A model generated the notes under the pieces. It worked only from the letters and a program-made list of their open reading frames with translations, had not been told where the DNA came from and made no database searches. Below, one piece after another: positions 34,499 through 43,481 of a stretch of 64,000 bases of DNA. The stretch's first letter is position 1; the number at the start of each line of letters is the position of its first letter. Where the stretch lies: the NCBI RefSeq assembly GCF_009695545.1, contig NZ_VUNS01000008.1, positions 1 through 64,000 of the forward strand, in the 5' to 3' direction. The position numbers were made by a program, and so were the translations under genes. The stretch comes from Victivallis lenta. GTDB taxonomy: Bacteria > Verrucomicrobiota > Lentisphaeria > Victivallales > Victivallaceae.

Positions 34499-35515
34499 AT
34501 GTGGAAAAAATATCTGGGGCACCTGCCGGAGCGGGACCCGCTTTTTCAGTACCTGAAGCATGAGATTCAGCCGCAGCTGGGCGGCTTCCTGAATCATCCG
34601 GATTACCGTGTCTTCCAGCTGCACGGGTCGAACGCCGTTTATCTGTACGAAGAGAAGCATCGCGGCACGCTGGTAATCGGCAAATTTTTCCTGTCGGACC
34701 GGGAACGCGACCCGGCCGCCGCTTCGCGGAAACTCGAACGCGAATACCACAACCTCGCAATGATGCACGGCAGCGGCTTTTCCGGCAGCCCGCATTACAT
34801 CGCCCGTCCGCTCGGGCGCAACGATTGGCTGAACCGGCTGCTGGTGATCGAATACTGCTACGGGGAACTGCTGAGCAGCATCATCATGCGGGCGATCCGG
34901 AACCGCGACAGCGGTCTGCTCTATGCGAAGCTGACCGCGCTCGCCTACTTCCTGGCCCGGTTCCACAACAATACGGCGTCGGGCTGGAGGATCGATTTCA
35001 ATGAAGCGGCGGCGTATATGGATTCGCTGACCGGGCGGCTGCAGTTCCAGAACCAGATCGGCGCCAACGGCGCGAACGAGCTTTATTATCTGCGCGACCG
35101 CTGGCGGGAACAGCCGAAGATGTGGGAGGATTGCCAGGTGTTCGTGCACGGCGACGCCACGCCGGATAATTTCCTGTTCGGGGACGGCCTTGCGGTCATC
35201 TCCTTCGACCTCGAACGGCTCAAGCGCGCCGACCGGGTGTTCGACACCGGGCGGGTCGCTGCGGAGCTCATGCACTTCTTTCTGCTGATGACCGGGAACA
35301 AATACGCGGCCGAGCCGTTCATCGGCCACTTCCTCTGGGAATACGCCTGCCATTTTCCGGACCGGGAGCGGACGTTCGAGCAGACGACGCGCCGGGTGCC
35401 GTTCTATATGGGGACGACGCTGCTGCGCATCGCCCGGAACCCCTGGCTCGACTGGAATTACCGGCTCCGGCTGATCCATGAAGCGAAACAATGTCTGAGG
35501 AGGTGGTATCTGTGA
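34499..35515 (+). CDS. Phosphotransferase of the aminoglycoside/choline kinase-like family
   Basis: A 338-residue protein-kinase-fold phosphotransferase. It has a beta-strand Lys region LVIGKFF near residue 60, EREYHNLAMMHG near residue 80, a hinge LVIEYCYGELL near residue 118, the catalytic loop VFVHGDATPDNFLFGDG near residue 215 (H-G-D with downstream N) and a metal-binding VISFDLERLKRADR near residue 237, in place of the usual D-F-E. It probably phosphorylates a small molecule. The last 4 nt overlap the next gene's GTG start, so it is coupled to a HAD phosphatase. A kinase and a phosphatase in one operon suggest a metabolite salvage or repair step, with an unknown substrate. Confidence 0.75.
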   Translation: MWKKYLGHLPERDPLFQYLKHEIQPQLGGFLNHPDYRVFQLHGSNAVYLYEEKHRGTLVIGKFFLSDRERDPAAASRKLEREYHNLAMMHGSGFSGSPHYIARPLGRNDWLNRLLVIEYCYGELLSSIIMRAIRNRDSGLLYAKLTALAYFLARFHNNTASGWRIDFNEAAAYMDSLTGRLQFQNQIGANGANELYYLRDRWREQPKMWEDCQVFVHGDATPDNFLFGDGLAVISFDLERLKRADRVFDTGRVAAELMHFFLLMTGNKYAAEPFIGHFLWEYACHFPDRERTFEQTTRRVPFYMGTTLLRIARNPWLDWNYRLRLIHEAKQCLRRWYL

Positions 35516-36255
35516 TCCGGGGACTGATATTCGACATCAACGGGACCGTCATCGACATCCTGACCAACGAGGGGGAGGAGAACATCTACCGCGTCCTCTC
35601 CAACTTTCTCGACTACCAGGGAATTGCACTGAGTCCGGACGAGCTCCGGCGGCTCTATTTCGAGATCAACAAACGGCAGCGCCGCGAAAGCGCGGAGGAG
35701 TACCCCGAGTTCGATGTGAAGGCGCTTTTTGCGGAAATCGTCGACCGGCACGCCACGGCATTCACGCATGCGCTGCCGAAGCCGAAGCGGAAAGTGCTGC
35801 CCGAGGTGCTGGCCGAACTCTTCCGCGCCGCCTCCCGCTTCCGGCTCGAGCCTTATCCCGATGTCCGGCGCGTGCTGGACGAGCTGCGCGAGGATTACCG
35901 GCTTGCGGCGCTTTCGGACGGGCAGAGCCTCTGGGCGCTCCCCGAACTGCGTTCAGCCGGGCTGGCCGGTTATTTCGATCCGGTCCTGATTTCGAGCGAC
36001 CTCGGCTACCGCAAGCCGGATAAGCGGATGTTCGAACTCATGCTGGTCAAGATGGATCTGGCTCCCTCCGAAGTGCTGTTTGTCGGCAACGACATGTACC
36101 GCGACGTCTTCGGCGCGAACCGGCTCGGCATCCGGACCGTATTTTTCAAATCGAACCAGGGCGACCATCGCAAGTCGGGCGCCGAGCCGGACTACATTAT
36201 CTACAACTTTTCGGAGCTGCCCGAAGCGGTCCGTTTTCTGTCGAACCGCGCCTGA
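35512..36255 (+). CDS. HAD superfamily hydrolase
   Basis: A 247-residue HAD phosphatase. I place the start at the GTG at 35512, since GGAGG lies about 8 nt before it and it overlaps the kinase stop (GTGA); the in-frame ATG at 35491 lies inside the kinase gene. Motif I is IFDINGTVID near residue 5, with Asn in the position usually taken by the second Asp-x-Asp region variation (D-x-N-G-T), motif II LAALSDGQS near residue 130, motif III Lys in YRKPDKRMF near residue 170 and motif IV VGNDMYRDVFGA near residue 192. The substrate cannot be read. Its last 55 bp overlap the 3' end of the convergent AraC gene. Confidence 0.85.
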   Translation: MIRGLIFDINGTVIDILTNEGEENIYRVLSNFLDYQGIALSPDELRRLYFEINKRQRRESAEEYPEFDVKALFAEIVDRHATAFTHALPKPKRKVLPEVLAELFRAASRFRLEPYPDVRRVLDELREDYRLAALSDGQSLWALPELRSAGLAGYFDPVLISSDLGYRKPDKRMFELMLVKMDLAPSEVLFVGNDMYRDVFGANRLGIRTVFFKSNQGDHRKSGAEPDYIIYNFSELPEAVRFLSNRA

Positions 36256-37106
36256 CGGTATTCGCGCGGCGGCATCCGGTATTTTCGCGAGAAGAGCTTT
36301 GTGAAGTAGTTGCTGTCGCAGAAACCGCAGCGCATGGCGACCTCCGTGACCGTCAGCGCGGTGTCGCGCAGCAGTTCGGCGGCGCGTTCAAGCCTCAGCT
36401 CGAGCAGATAGCCGATCGGCGTGCAGTTGTAGGCGCGCCGGAACATCCGGATCAGCGTGCATTTCGAACGGCTGCCGATTTTCGAGAGTCCGTCGAGCGT
36501 CAACGGCTCGGCATAGTGGGCTTCGATGTAATCGGTGACCTGCGACAATCGATCGAATTCGTCCTCGCTCGCCCCGGTTCTTTCGGGATACGCCCGGCAG
36601 ACCAGACCGAGAAGCGCCATGAAGTGAAGCTGCAGGAAGAAGCTCCAGCCCGGATTCCGGTGCTGCTGCTCAATCAGCATCGCGCTCATCTCCTCCTCCG
36701 CCCGGCGAAGCTGGGAATCGTTCAACGCCAGATGGTTCAGCCCGGAACCGCCGCCGGAAAACCGGCGGACGGGCGGAAAGAGCAGGTGATATCCTTCCGT
36801 CTCGGCCAGCTCCGAGACAGGCAGCCGGAGCTCCTCCGGGACGAACAGCACATTCGCGATTTCGAGCGACTCCACGCTGCTGTAAGTATGCATGACGCCA
36901 GGCGGAATCAGGAACACGTCGCCGCGCCGGATCGGACTCTCGCCGTTTTCGGTCAGATGGACGCCGCGCCCGCGCCGGACAAGCACGAGCTCATGAAAGT
37001 TATGTTCGTGCGGAATCTCGTTCGGCTGGCGGAAATTGAAAATCCGCAGCGGAAGGCCGGGCAGCACCTCCTTCCGGTCGATCAGTGTAATTCCATCGTT
37101 GTTCAT
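36201..37106 (-). CDS. AraC family transcriptional regulator
   Basis: A 301-residue regulator. The ATG at 37106 (MNNDGITLIDRK) is preferred to an earlier one at 37139. The N-terminal cupin has PHEHNFHELVLVRRGRGVHL near residue 26 and DVFLIPPGVMHTY near residue 63, the metal- or sugar-binding jelly roll. The C-terminal double helix-turn-helix is LSKIGSRSKCTLIRMFRRAY near residue 210 and VTEVAMRCGFCDSNYFTKLF near residue 255. It diverges from the GH78 gene at 37215 over 108 bp and probably activates it. Its 3' end overlaps the convergent HAD gene by 55 bp. Confidence 0.9.
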   Translation of the reverse strand: MNNDGITLIDRKEVLPGLPLRIFNFRQPNEIPHEHNFHELVLVRRGRGVHLTENGESPIRRGDVFLIPPGVMHTYSSVESLEIANVLFVPEELRLPVSELAETEGYHLLFPPVRRFSGGGSGLNHLALNDSQLRRAEEEMSAMLIEQQHRNPGWSFFLQLHFMALLGLVCRAYPERTGASEDEFDRLSQVTDYIEAHYAEPLTLDGLSKIGSRSKCTLIRMFRRAYNCTPIGYLLELRLERAAELLRDTALTVTEVAMRCGFCDSNYFTKLFSRKYRMPPREYRQARFDRKRTASGSSEKL

Positions 37107-37143
37107 TGAATAGTTCCGGTTTTGATCATAATATACCATACAC

Positions 37144-37157
37144 TGATAATTTTATCA
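37144..37157. promoter_or_regulatory. TGATAA-TT-TTATCA dyad between divergent AraC and GH78 genes
   Basis: Perfect 6-bp arms, placed about 25 bp upstream of a TATAAT (37182-37187) that could be the -10 element for the GH78 gene. Candidate operator. Confidence 0.35.
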
Positions 37158-37214
37158 AGGTTTTTTACGTCATCCGGATTTATAATGGGTGCGTGACAAT
37201 CGCATCGGGACCAT

Positions 37215-38861
37215 ATGAACGGGAACAGTATGAAAAAAATCGCCTATGCCAATGCCGTTGCGGACGACAAGGTCCGCAGGTTCGTGCCGCCGGTCCGGGT
37301 CGTCCGGGAATCGGCCGGCGTCTCGGATTCCGCCGCTTTGCTCGACGGAGTGCACACTCAGAGCTTCGTACACTTCAATCCGCGCGAGTGCGTTCTGCCG
37401 CCCGGCGGAGAGATCATTCTCGATTTCGGCCTCGAACTGCACGGGCTGCTGACCGTCACCACCGGCTGCATGAAGCTCTCCCGGGCGCGCATCACCTTCG
37501 GCGAATCGGTGTCGGAGACGCTGGGCACGCCGACGCAGGATCACGCGATCCATCAGGAACTTCTTTCGCTGCCGCAGCTGGGGCAGGTCAACTTCGGACA
37601 GACCGCCTTCCGCTTCGTCCGGCTCGAAATTCCTGCCGACGCGCCGGAAGTCCGGCTGATCGGCGTCGTCGCGACCGCGATCTACCGCGACTGGGAGTAC
37701 CGCGGAACCTTCCTCTCCGACGACGAGCGGCTGAACCGCATCTGGGAGGTCGGCGCCTACACCGTTCACCTGAACTGCCAGGACTACATCTACGACGGCG
37801 TCAAGCGCGACCGGCTGGTCTGGATGGGCGACCTTTATCCCGAGATCCGCACGATCCTCGCGGCATTCGACGAAACCGCCCTGGTCGAAAAGAGCCTCGA
37901 CTTCGTCCGCGACCACACCCCCGACGACAAATGGATGAACACCGCGTCGAGCTATTCGTGCTGGTGGGTCATCTGCCAGCGCGACTTCTATCTCTACCGC
38001 GGCAATTACGCCTATCTGCGCGAGCAGAAGAGCGCACTCTCGAAGCTGCTGAACCGGCTTCTGGCCTGCGTCGCCCCGGACGGCTCCGAGGCGCTGACCG
38101 AATGGCGTTTTCTCGACTGGTCGACGGCCGATGACGATACGCTCAAACACGCCGGTTTGCAGGGGCTGCTGGCCTGGACCTTCGACTGCGGCGCCGATCT
38201 CGCTTCAGAGCTGAACGATCCGCGCCTCGCGCTCCGCTGCCGTGTGGCGGCTTCGAAGCTGCGCACGGTCGCGCCGGACTGCCGCGGCAACAAGATCGCC
38301 GCGGCGATGCAGATTCTCGGCGGCGTCGGCGACGCCCGGAAGCTGAACGACGAAATCATGCGGAACCGGCCCGATCACGGCATCAGCACCTTCTACGGCT
38401 ACTTCGTGCTGCTGGCCCGCGCCGAGGCCGGCGATGTCGCCGGCGCGCTCGACGTGATCCGCAGCTACTGGGGCGGCATGCTCGACTTCGGCGCGACGAC
38501 CTTCTGGGAGGACTTCGATCTGGAGTGGACGCGCAACGCCTACGGCATCGACCAGTTGCCGGTTCCGGGCAAGGACGATATCCACGGCGATTTCGGCAAG
38601 CACTGCTACACGGGGCTGCGCCACAGCCTCTGCCACGGCTGGGCCGGCGGACCGGCCGCGTTCCTGACCGAAAAGGTGCTCGGCATCCGTCCCGCCGCCC
38701 CCGGGTTCGTACAGGCCAAAATCGAACCGTGCCTCGGCGGGCTCACCCGGGTCGAGGGGAGCCAGCCCACGCCCTTCGGTGAAATCGAGCTTTCGGTCCG
38801 CAAAATCGGCAACAAGGAGCGACGGCTCCTGAAGCTTCCGAAGGAGGTCCGTGAAGTTTAG
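37215..38861 (+). CDS. GH78-like alpha-L-rhamnosidase, cytoplasmic
   Basis: A 548-residue GH78-family protein lacking most of the N-terminal extra domains of 7374-9602. Residues about 55-160 form a beta-sandwich (PGGEIILDFGLELHGLLTV, FVRLEIP), followed by the (alpha/alpha)6 barrel. Marks are YDGVKRDRLVWMGDLYPE near residue 193, the equivalent of the DGPKRD...GD signature, TEWRFLDWS near residue 295, and GATTFWEDFDLEW near residue 425 with catalytic acidic residues, then a C-terminal beta domain. No signal peptide. ATG 37215 and 37230 are both plausible starts, each with a GGGA behind it. It stands alone next to its AraC regulator, so it is a one-enzyme regulon for a rhamnose-containing substrate. 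Confidence 0.85.
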   Translation: MNGNSMKKIAYANAVADDKVRRFVPPVRVVRESAGVSDSAALLDGVHTQSFVHFNPRECVLPPGGEIILDFGLELHGLLTVTTGCMKLSRARITFGESVSETLGTPTQDHAIHQELLSLPQLGQVNFGQTAFRFVRLEIPADAPEVRLIGVVATAIYRDWEYRGTFLSDDERLNRIWEVGAYTVHLNCQDYIYDGVKRDRLVWMGDLYPEIRTILAAFDETALVEKSLDFVRDHTPDDKWMNTASSYSCWWVICQRDFYLYRGNYAYLREQKSALSKLLNRLLACVAPDGSEALTEWRFLDWSTADDDTLKHAGLQGLLAWTFDCGADLASELNDPRLALRCRVAASKLRTVAPDCRGNKIAAAMQILGGVGDARKLNDEIMRNRPDHGISTFYGYFVLLARAEAGDVAGALDVIRSYWGGMLDFGATTFWEDFDLEWTRNAYGIDQLPVPGKDDIHGDFGKHCYTGLRHSLCHGWAGGPAAFLTEKVLGIRPAAPGFVQAKIEPCLGGLTRVEGSQPTPFGEIELSVRKIGNKERRLLKLPKEVREV

Positions 38862-39001
38862 TCCGGATGTCGCATGAGAACGTCTCAACTTCTCTCCGTT
38901 CCGGCACGTTTTCAGGCAATGTCCGGGCCGGCACCCGGATATGAGGACCCGGGAAAGGCGGCAGCGAGCCCGCAGGCCGGGGGGCCCGCCGCACAGTCAG
39001 A

Positions 39002-40021
39002 TCAGGGAAGGACGGGCTTCTCCTGACGTCCCTTCACGAACTGGTTCGGGTCGTTTTCGACGTTCTGCGTGAACTCCTGCAGCTGCCGCAGCGAATTGTC
39101 GAGACGGGTCAGGGTCATTTCAAGCCGCAGCTTCAATGCGGCGGCGTCGTCGCTGAGCTTTGCGCCGCCCGCCTCGGCCTTTTTGATCGCGGCGGAAGCG
39201 TCGGTCAGGAACGTATTCAGGCTTCTGACCATGGTGCCGAGCTCGGGGCTGTCGCCGAACTTGCGCAGCGAGAGAATTCCGGCATCGAGGTTGTCGATCG
39301 CGCGATTGACCTTCTGCACGTTCTCTTCGGAGAGCGCGGCCTGCAGCCGCCGGCTTGAAGTTTCGAGGTTCGAACAGATCTGATTGATGTTGTTCAACGT
39401 GCTTTTGAGTTCGCCGCGATTCAGGATTTCGCTCATGTTGTCGAGCGTTTCATTCAGCTTGTCGGCGAGCTGGATGAAGTTGACTTTCTCGAGTTCGTCC
39501 AGCATGCGGCTGATGTTCTGGATCGCATTGCCGATGTGCGACGGACGCGACGGGATGTAGATGACGCCGTCGCCGGGCTGGACGTCGAGATGCGGCATCG
39601 CCGGAGGCAGCGAATCGCTGACCGACAGCTCAAGATAGGCGCCGCCCATGATGCCGGCCGCGTTGATGAAGCAGCTCATATTCTTCTTGCGCATGACGGT
39701 CGCGAAGTTCGTGCCGCCCGGCGCATAGTCTCCGGCGAGATCGTCGTCCTGTTCGACCGCCGACGGGAAAATGTCGAAGTAAACCGCGATGTAGCCGTCC
39801 TTCTGGCGCATGGTCATGGCGGTGATTTTGCCGACCGGGAGCCCGAGATACTTGACCGGAGAACCGACCGCCAGCCCCTCCACCGACGTGTTCAGGACCG
39901 TCATGGCCCGGTAGCGCGGCTCGAACAGCTTGCCGACGCCGACCGAAATGAAACCGATGACGAGGAGAGCGATCGAGATCAGCAGGAATCCCCCGAGTTT
40001 CAACCGATTTGCTTCATTCAT
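39002..40021 (-). CDS. mlaD: MlaD-like MCE domain protein
   Basis: A 339-residue protein with one N-terminal transmembrane helix (LGGFLLISIALLVIGFISVG, residues 9-28) and an MCE domain from about residue 38 (YRAMTVLNTSVEGLAVGSPVKYLGLPVGKITAM), the signature substrate-binding domain of Mla phospholipid transporters. The C-terminal 160 residues are helical and coiled-coil-like, forming the tube that spans the periplasm in related proteins. It moves phospholipid between the two membranes in a diderm envelope. It lies 18 bp after mlaE in an operon with a lipoprotein, but no ATPase (mlaF) gene is in the operon. Confidence 0.9.
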   Translation of the reverse strand: MNEANRLKLGGFLLISIALLVIGFISVGVGKLFEPRYRAMTVLNTSVEGLAVGSPVKYLGLPVGKITAMTMRQKDGYIAVYFDIFPSAVEQDDDLAGDYAPGGTNFATVMRKKNMSCFINAAGIMGGAYLELSVSDSLPPAMPHLDVQPGDGVIYIPSRPSHIGNAIQNISRMLDELEKVNFIQLADKLNETLDNMSEILNRGELKSTLNNINQICSNLETSSRRLQAALSEENVQKVNRAIDNLDAGILSLRKFGDSPELGTMVRSLNTFLTDASAAIKKAEAGGAKLSDDAAALKLRLEMTLTRLDNSLRQLQEFTQNVENDPNQFVKGRQEKPVLP

Positions 40022-40039
40022 GATTCGATATTCCCGTGA

Positions 40040-40861
40040 TTAACTTACAAAACTGAACAGCGCGGTCATGGCGGCATCGGTGACCACGATCAGAAAAATC
40101 GACGTGACGACCGCGCCCGTGGTCGCCTTGCCGACCCCCTGCGCATCACGTTCGGCACTGACGCCTTTCCAACAGCCGACCGCGGCGACGATGACCGCGA
40201 ACAGCATGCTCTTGACGATCCCCTGCGCAAGATCGACCGGCTGGATGACCTCAAAGGTCTTGCTCAGATACTCCGCGATGGATGTATTCAGCATCGAACA
40301 GACGATGAACATGCCGCCGACAATGCCGCAGACATCCGATATGATCGTCAGCCCCGGCATGACGAAAATCAGCGCAATGAGCTTCGGAACAAGCTCGAAG
40401 CGGCCGACATCGAGTCCGAGCGTGACCATCGCATCGAGCTCCTCGCGCGATTTCATGAGCCCGAGCTCGGAGGCGAAGGAGGAGCCGGTACGCCCGGCCA
40501 GCACGACCGCCGTGACCAGCGGCGCCAGCTCGGTCACAATGACCGTTCCGACCAGGTTCACCACGAAATTGTCCACGCCGAAGCGGCTGAGCTGAACAAT
40601 CGCCTGGAACGCGAGGATGACGCCGATCAGGAACCCGAGCAGCGCGATGATCGGCATCGCATCGGAACCGCAGCTGTCCATATAATAGCAGACGCTGCGC
40701 CACTTCAGCTGCCGCGGGTGCCGCAGCGACTGCGAGGTGGAACGGAGAAGCTGGTGTGAAAAGCCGAGGAAACCGAAGAACTCGTTCCACATCGCAATCG
40801 ACGAGTCGGCGATCTGCAGACAGAGCTCCCGCAGCGACCGTTCGCGCTTGATTCCGTCCAT
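40040..40861 (-). CDS. mlaE: MlaE-like ABC transporter permease
   Basis: A 273-residue MlaE/YrbE family permease with about five membrane helices. Visible marks are MPIIALLGFLIGVILAFQA near residue 70, VTELAPLVTAVVLAGRTGSSFASELG near residues 108-134 and the coupling loop MKSREELDAMVTLGLD near residue 136, which contacts the ATPase in the family. Its ATG overlaps the lipoprotein stop (TAATG). Together with the MCE protein it forms the inner-membrane core of a lipid transporter. The ATPase must be encoded elsewhere. Confidence 0.92.
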   Translation of the reverse strand: MDGIKRERSLRELCLQIADSSIAMWNEFFGFLGFSHQLLRSTSQSLRHPRQLKWRSVCYYMDSCGSDAMPIIALLGFLIGVILAFQAIVQLSRFGVDNFVVNLVGTVIVTELAPLVTAVVLAGRTGSSFASELGLMKSREELDAMVTLGLDVGRFELVPKLIALIFVMPGLTIISDVCGIVGGMFIVCSMLNTSIAEYLSKTFEVIQPVDLAQGIVKSMLFAVIVAAVGCWKGVSAERDAQGVGKATTGAVVTSIFLIVVTDAAMTALFSFVS

Positions 40862-41397
40862 TACCGGACATCCCCGAGTTCGGTGCGGCTCCAGAGCGCA
40901 AGACGGTCAGCCAGCCGGCCGACCGCCACGCCGGCGGCCCGGGCCACGGCTTCGGCGGAATCTTCCTCGACCGGAACCGAGAAATCGAAGCGGAACTCCC
41001 TCCGGTCGTCCGGCAGCGACCAGCTGCCGGCCAGACGGAACTCCTTCCGCGCCGAGTCCACTTCAAAAACCTCGAGCGTTCCGGCTACGGGGACCGGCAC
41101 GGCCGACTCCGAATCCGGCCGCAGTGCAAGATTCAACGCGCGGGCGACCAGCTGTTCGGGCGGCAATGCCCAGCGGTTGTAGGGGTCGCGGATGACCCGG
41201 CCGGAGGCGTCGCGCGACTGCATCCGGCTCCCGGCGGTCGAATCGTTGCGGAATTCGAGCATGCGGAGCGCACGACCCGTCTTTTCGGCCTTTTCGAGCG
41301 TAAGATCGAATTCCCCAACCGGCCGGTAAGATTCGAAAAAACAGCCGGAAAACAGCAACACCGCCAGACATGCGGCGAAAACAACGAGCGATTTCAT
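40861..41397 (-). CDS. ABC-type transport auxiliary lipoprotein (Mla operon)
   Basis: A 178-residue lipoprotein from ATG 41397, with signal MKSLVVFAACLAVLLFSGC and lipobox Cys at 19. The mature part (PLRALRMLEFRND, FRLAGSWSLPDDRREFRFDFSVP) resembles the ABC-type transport auxiliary lipoproteins that sit beside MCE transporters (PqiC/LplC-like). Earlier in-frame codons to 41493 lack a signal. It overlaps mlaE by one base (TAATG), making a lipoprotein-mlaE-mlaD operon. It probably anchors the MCE tube at the outer membrane. It diverges from dxs over about 165 bp. Confidence 0.75.
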   Translation of the reverse strand: MKSLVVFAACLAVLLFSGCFFESYRPVGEFDLTLEKAEKTGRALRMLEFRNDSTAGSRMQSRDASGRVIRDPYNRWALPPEQLVARALNLALRPDSESAVPVPVAGTLEVFEVDSARKEFRLAGSWSLPDDRREFRFDFSVPVEEDSAEAVARAAGVAVGRLADRLALWSRTELGDVR

Positions 41398-41562
41398 GAT
41401 CCCGGACTCCCCCTTCGTTAAAAACAGACCGGCCTCCATTAATAAAATACCCGTCCGGCGCGCGAATTTCAAGAAGCGGAGATTGTAAAACACGTATTCC
41501 GATGGTATTTTATGCAGGAATAATAGTGGAATGGAATCCGCATTCAGGAGAGATTACGCGGA

Positions 41563-43407
41563 ATGTATCTGGAACAAATCGATTCCCCGGCGGACCTGAA
41601 AAAACTTCCGCCTGACGCGCTCTGCGCATTGGCGAAGGAGATCCGGGAGCTCATCATCGACACGGTCAGCGAAAACGGCGGCCACCTCGGCGCCAACCTC
41701 GGCACGGTCGAGCTGACCATTGCGCTGCATTATATTTTCGACATCCCGGCCGATTCGCTCGTATTCGACGTCGGTCATCAGGCCTACACGCATAAGATAC
41801 TGACCGGACGTCGGGAATTCTTCCGCACCCTGAGGCGATTCGGCGGATGCGCCGGTTTCCCGCATCCGCGCGAGTCGAAATTCGACGCGAGCGTGGCCGG
41901 GCACGCCGGAACCGCGATTTCGACCGCGCTCGGCATTTCGACCGCGCTCGGCGCCGCGTCGAACCCGCACAAGGCGATCGCGGTGGTCGGAGACGGCTCG
42001 CTGAACTGCGGCATTTCGCTTGAAGGGCTCAACAACGCCCACGCCGGCGGGAAAAATCTCATCATCATCCTGAACGACAATAAAATGTCGATCTCGCGGA
42101 ATGTCGGCGGCCTCGCCCGGTCGCTGAACCATATTATATCAGGGAGCTTTTACAACCGGTTCAAAACCGCCGCCAAGCGGCTGCTGTTTTCGCTGCCGCG
42201 TCACAAAACGCTGCACAAGATGATCCGGCGGTTTGAGGAGACGGTCAAATACCTGATCCTGCCGGGCGGGCTCTTCGAAGAGCTCGGCATCCGTTACATC
42301 GGGCCGATCGACGGTCATTCGATTCCGGATCTGCTCTATCACCTGCGTCACCTCGAAAGCCAGCAGGCCGGCCCCGTGCTCCTGCATGTCACAACCGAAA
42401 AGGGGCGCGGCTATGAACATGCACGGCAGAATCCGGCCCGCTACCACGGCGTTCCCGGCTTCTGCAAGGCGACCGGCGCAATCGCCTCGTCCGGCAAACC
42501 GTCCTTCTCGAGCGTGTTCGGCGAAGCGGCGGTCGAGCTGGCCGCTCGCCACCCCGAGATCCACGCGATCACGGCGGCCATGAAAGACGGTACGGGGCTC
42601 ACTCCGTTCGCGGAAGCGCACTGGGACCGTTTTCATGACGTCGGCATCGCCGAAGAGCATGCGGTGACCTATGCCGCCGGGCTGGCGATCGGCGGCCTGC
42701 GGCCGATCTGCGCGATCTATGCGACCTTCATGCAGCGGGCGCTCGACTGCGTCTATCACGACGTGGTGCTGCCGCAGCTGCCGGTGATCTTCACGCTGGA
42801 CCGGGCCGGGGCGGTCGAAGACGGACCGACGCACCACGGCATCTACGACCTCGGTTTCCTGCGCGCACTGCCGGGCCTGACCGTCATGGCGCCGCGCTCC
42901 GGAGCGGAGCTGCGCAGAATGCTCGAATTCGCCTACGAGCTGAAGCGGCCGGTCGCTATCCGCTATCCGCGCGGCGGCAGCAACGTGCCGCCCGGCGCCT
43001 GCGTGCCGGAACTGCAGTTCGGCCGGGCCGATGTGGTCCGGGCGGGTGCGGGGCCGGTGATCTGGGCCATGGGGCCCGAAGTCGACACGGCGCTGGCGGC
43101 GGCGGAACTGCTCAATATGGATTGCTGCGTCGTCAACGCGCGCTTCCTTTCTCCGTTCGACGCGGAACTGGCGCGGAAGCTCGCCGAGGGGCGGACGACC
43201 ATTTCAATCGAGGACCATGTGCTCTCGGGCGGACTCGGCACGGCGCTCGACGAAGCGCTGTCCGGAACGCCTCATGGCGGAATCCTGCACTTCGGCTGGC
43301 CGGCCGACCGGCCGGTTCCGCACGGAAAAGTCGGCTGCCTGCGGCGCGAGTTCGGCCTGACGCCGGAAGCGATCGCGGAAACCGTGCGGAAAACGGCCGC
43401 GCCATGA
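41563..43407 (+). CDS. dxs: 1-deoxy-D-xylulose-5-phosphate synthase
   Basis: A 614-residue thiamine-diphosphate enzyme condensing pyruvate and glyceraldehyde-3-phosphate into DXP, the first step of the MEP isoprenoid pathway and a feeder for thiamine and pyridoxal synthesis. Family marks include NGGHLGANLGTVELTIALHY near residue 39, VFDVGHQAYTHKIL near residue 67, the ThDP motif VVGDGSLNCGISLEGLNNAH near residue 142, and the catalytic Glu block IAEEHAVTYAAGLA near residue 360, then the GPTHHGIYDLGFL region near residue 425. Length is near the usual 620-640. It is a core gene; the start ATG is preceded by GGAGAG. Confidence 0.95.
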   Translation: MYLEQIDSPADLKKLPPDALCALAKEIRELIIDTVSENGGHLGANLGTVELTIALHYIFDIPADSLVFDVGHQAYTHKILTGRREFFRTLRRFGGCAGFPHPRESKFDASVAGHAGTAISTALGISTALGAASNPHKAIAVVGDGSLNCGISLEGLNNAHAGGKNLIIILNDNKMSISRNVGGLARSLNHIISGSFYNRFKTAAKRLLFSLPRHKTLHKMIRRFEETVKYLILPGGLFEELGIRYIGPIDGHSIPDLLYHLRHLESQQAGPVLLHVTTEKGRGYEHARQNPARYHGVPGFCKATGAIASSGKPSFSSVFGEAAVELAARHPEIHAITAAMKDGTGLTPFAEAHWDRFHDVGIAEEHAVTYAAGLAIGGLRPICAIYATFMQRALDCVYHDVVLPQLPVIFTLDRAGAVEDGPTHHGIYDLGFLRALPGLTVMAPRSGAELRRMLEFAYELKRPVAIRYPRGGSNVPPGACVPELQFGRADVVRAGAGPVIWAMGPEVDTALAAAELLNMDCCVVNARFLSPFDAELARKLAEGRTTISIEDHVLSGGLGTALDEALSGTPHGGILHFGWPADRPVPHGKVGCLRREFGLTPEAIAETVRKTAAP

Positions 43408-43481
43408 ACCGGAAATGACGCCATGAAGCGTCCGCCGGAGGGAGGACGAAACGCCTCCCCGCCGCCGCAACGCCGCCGGAG

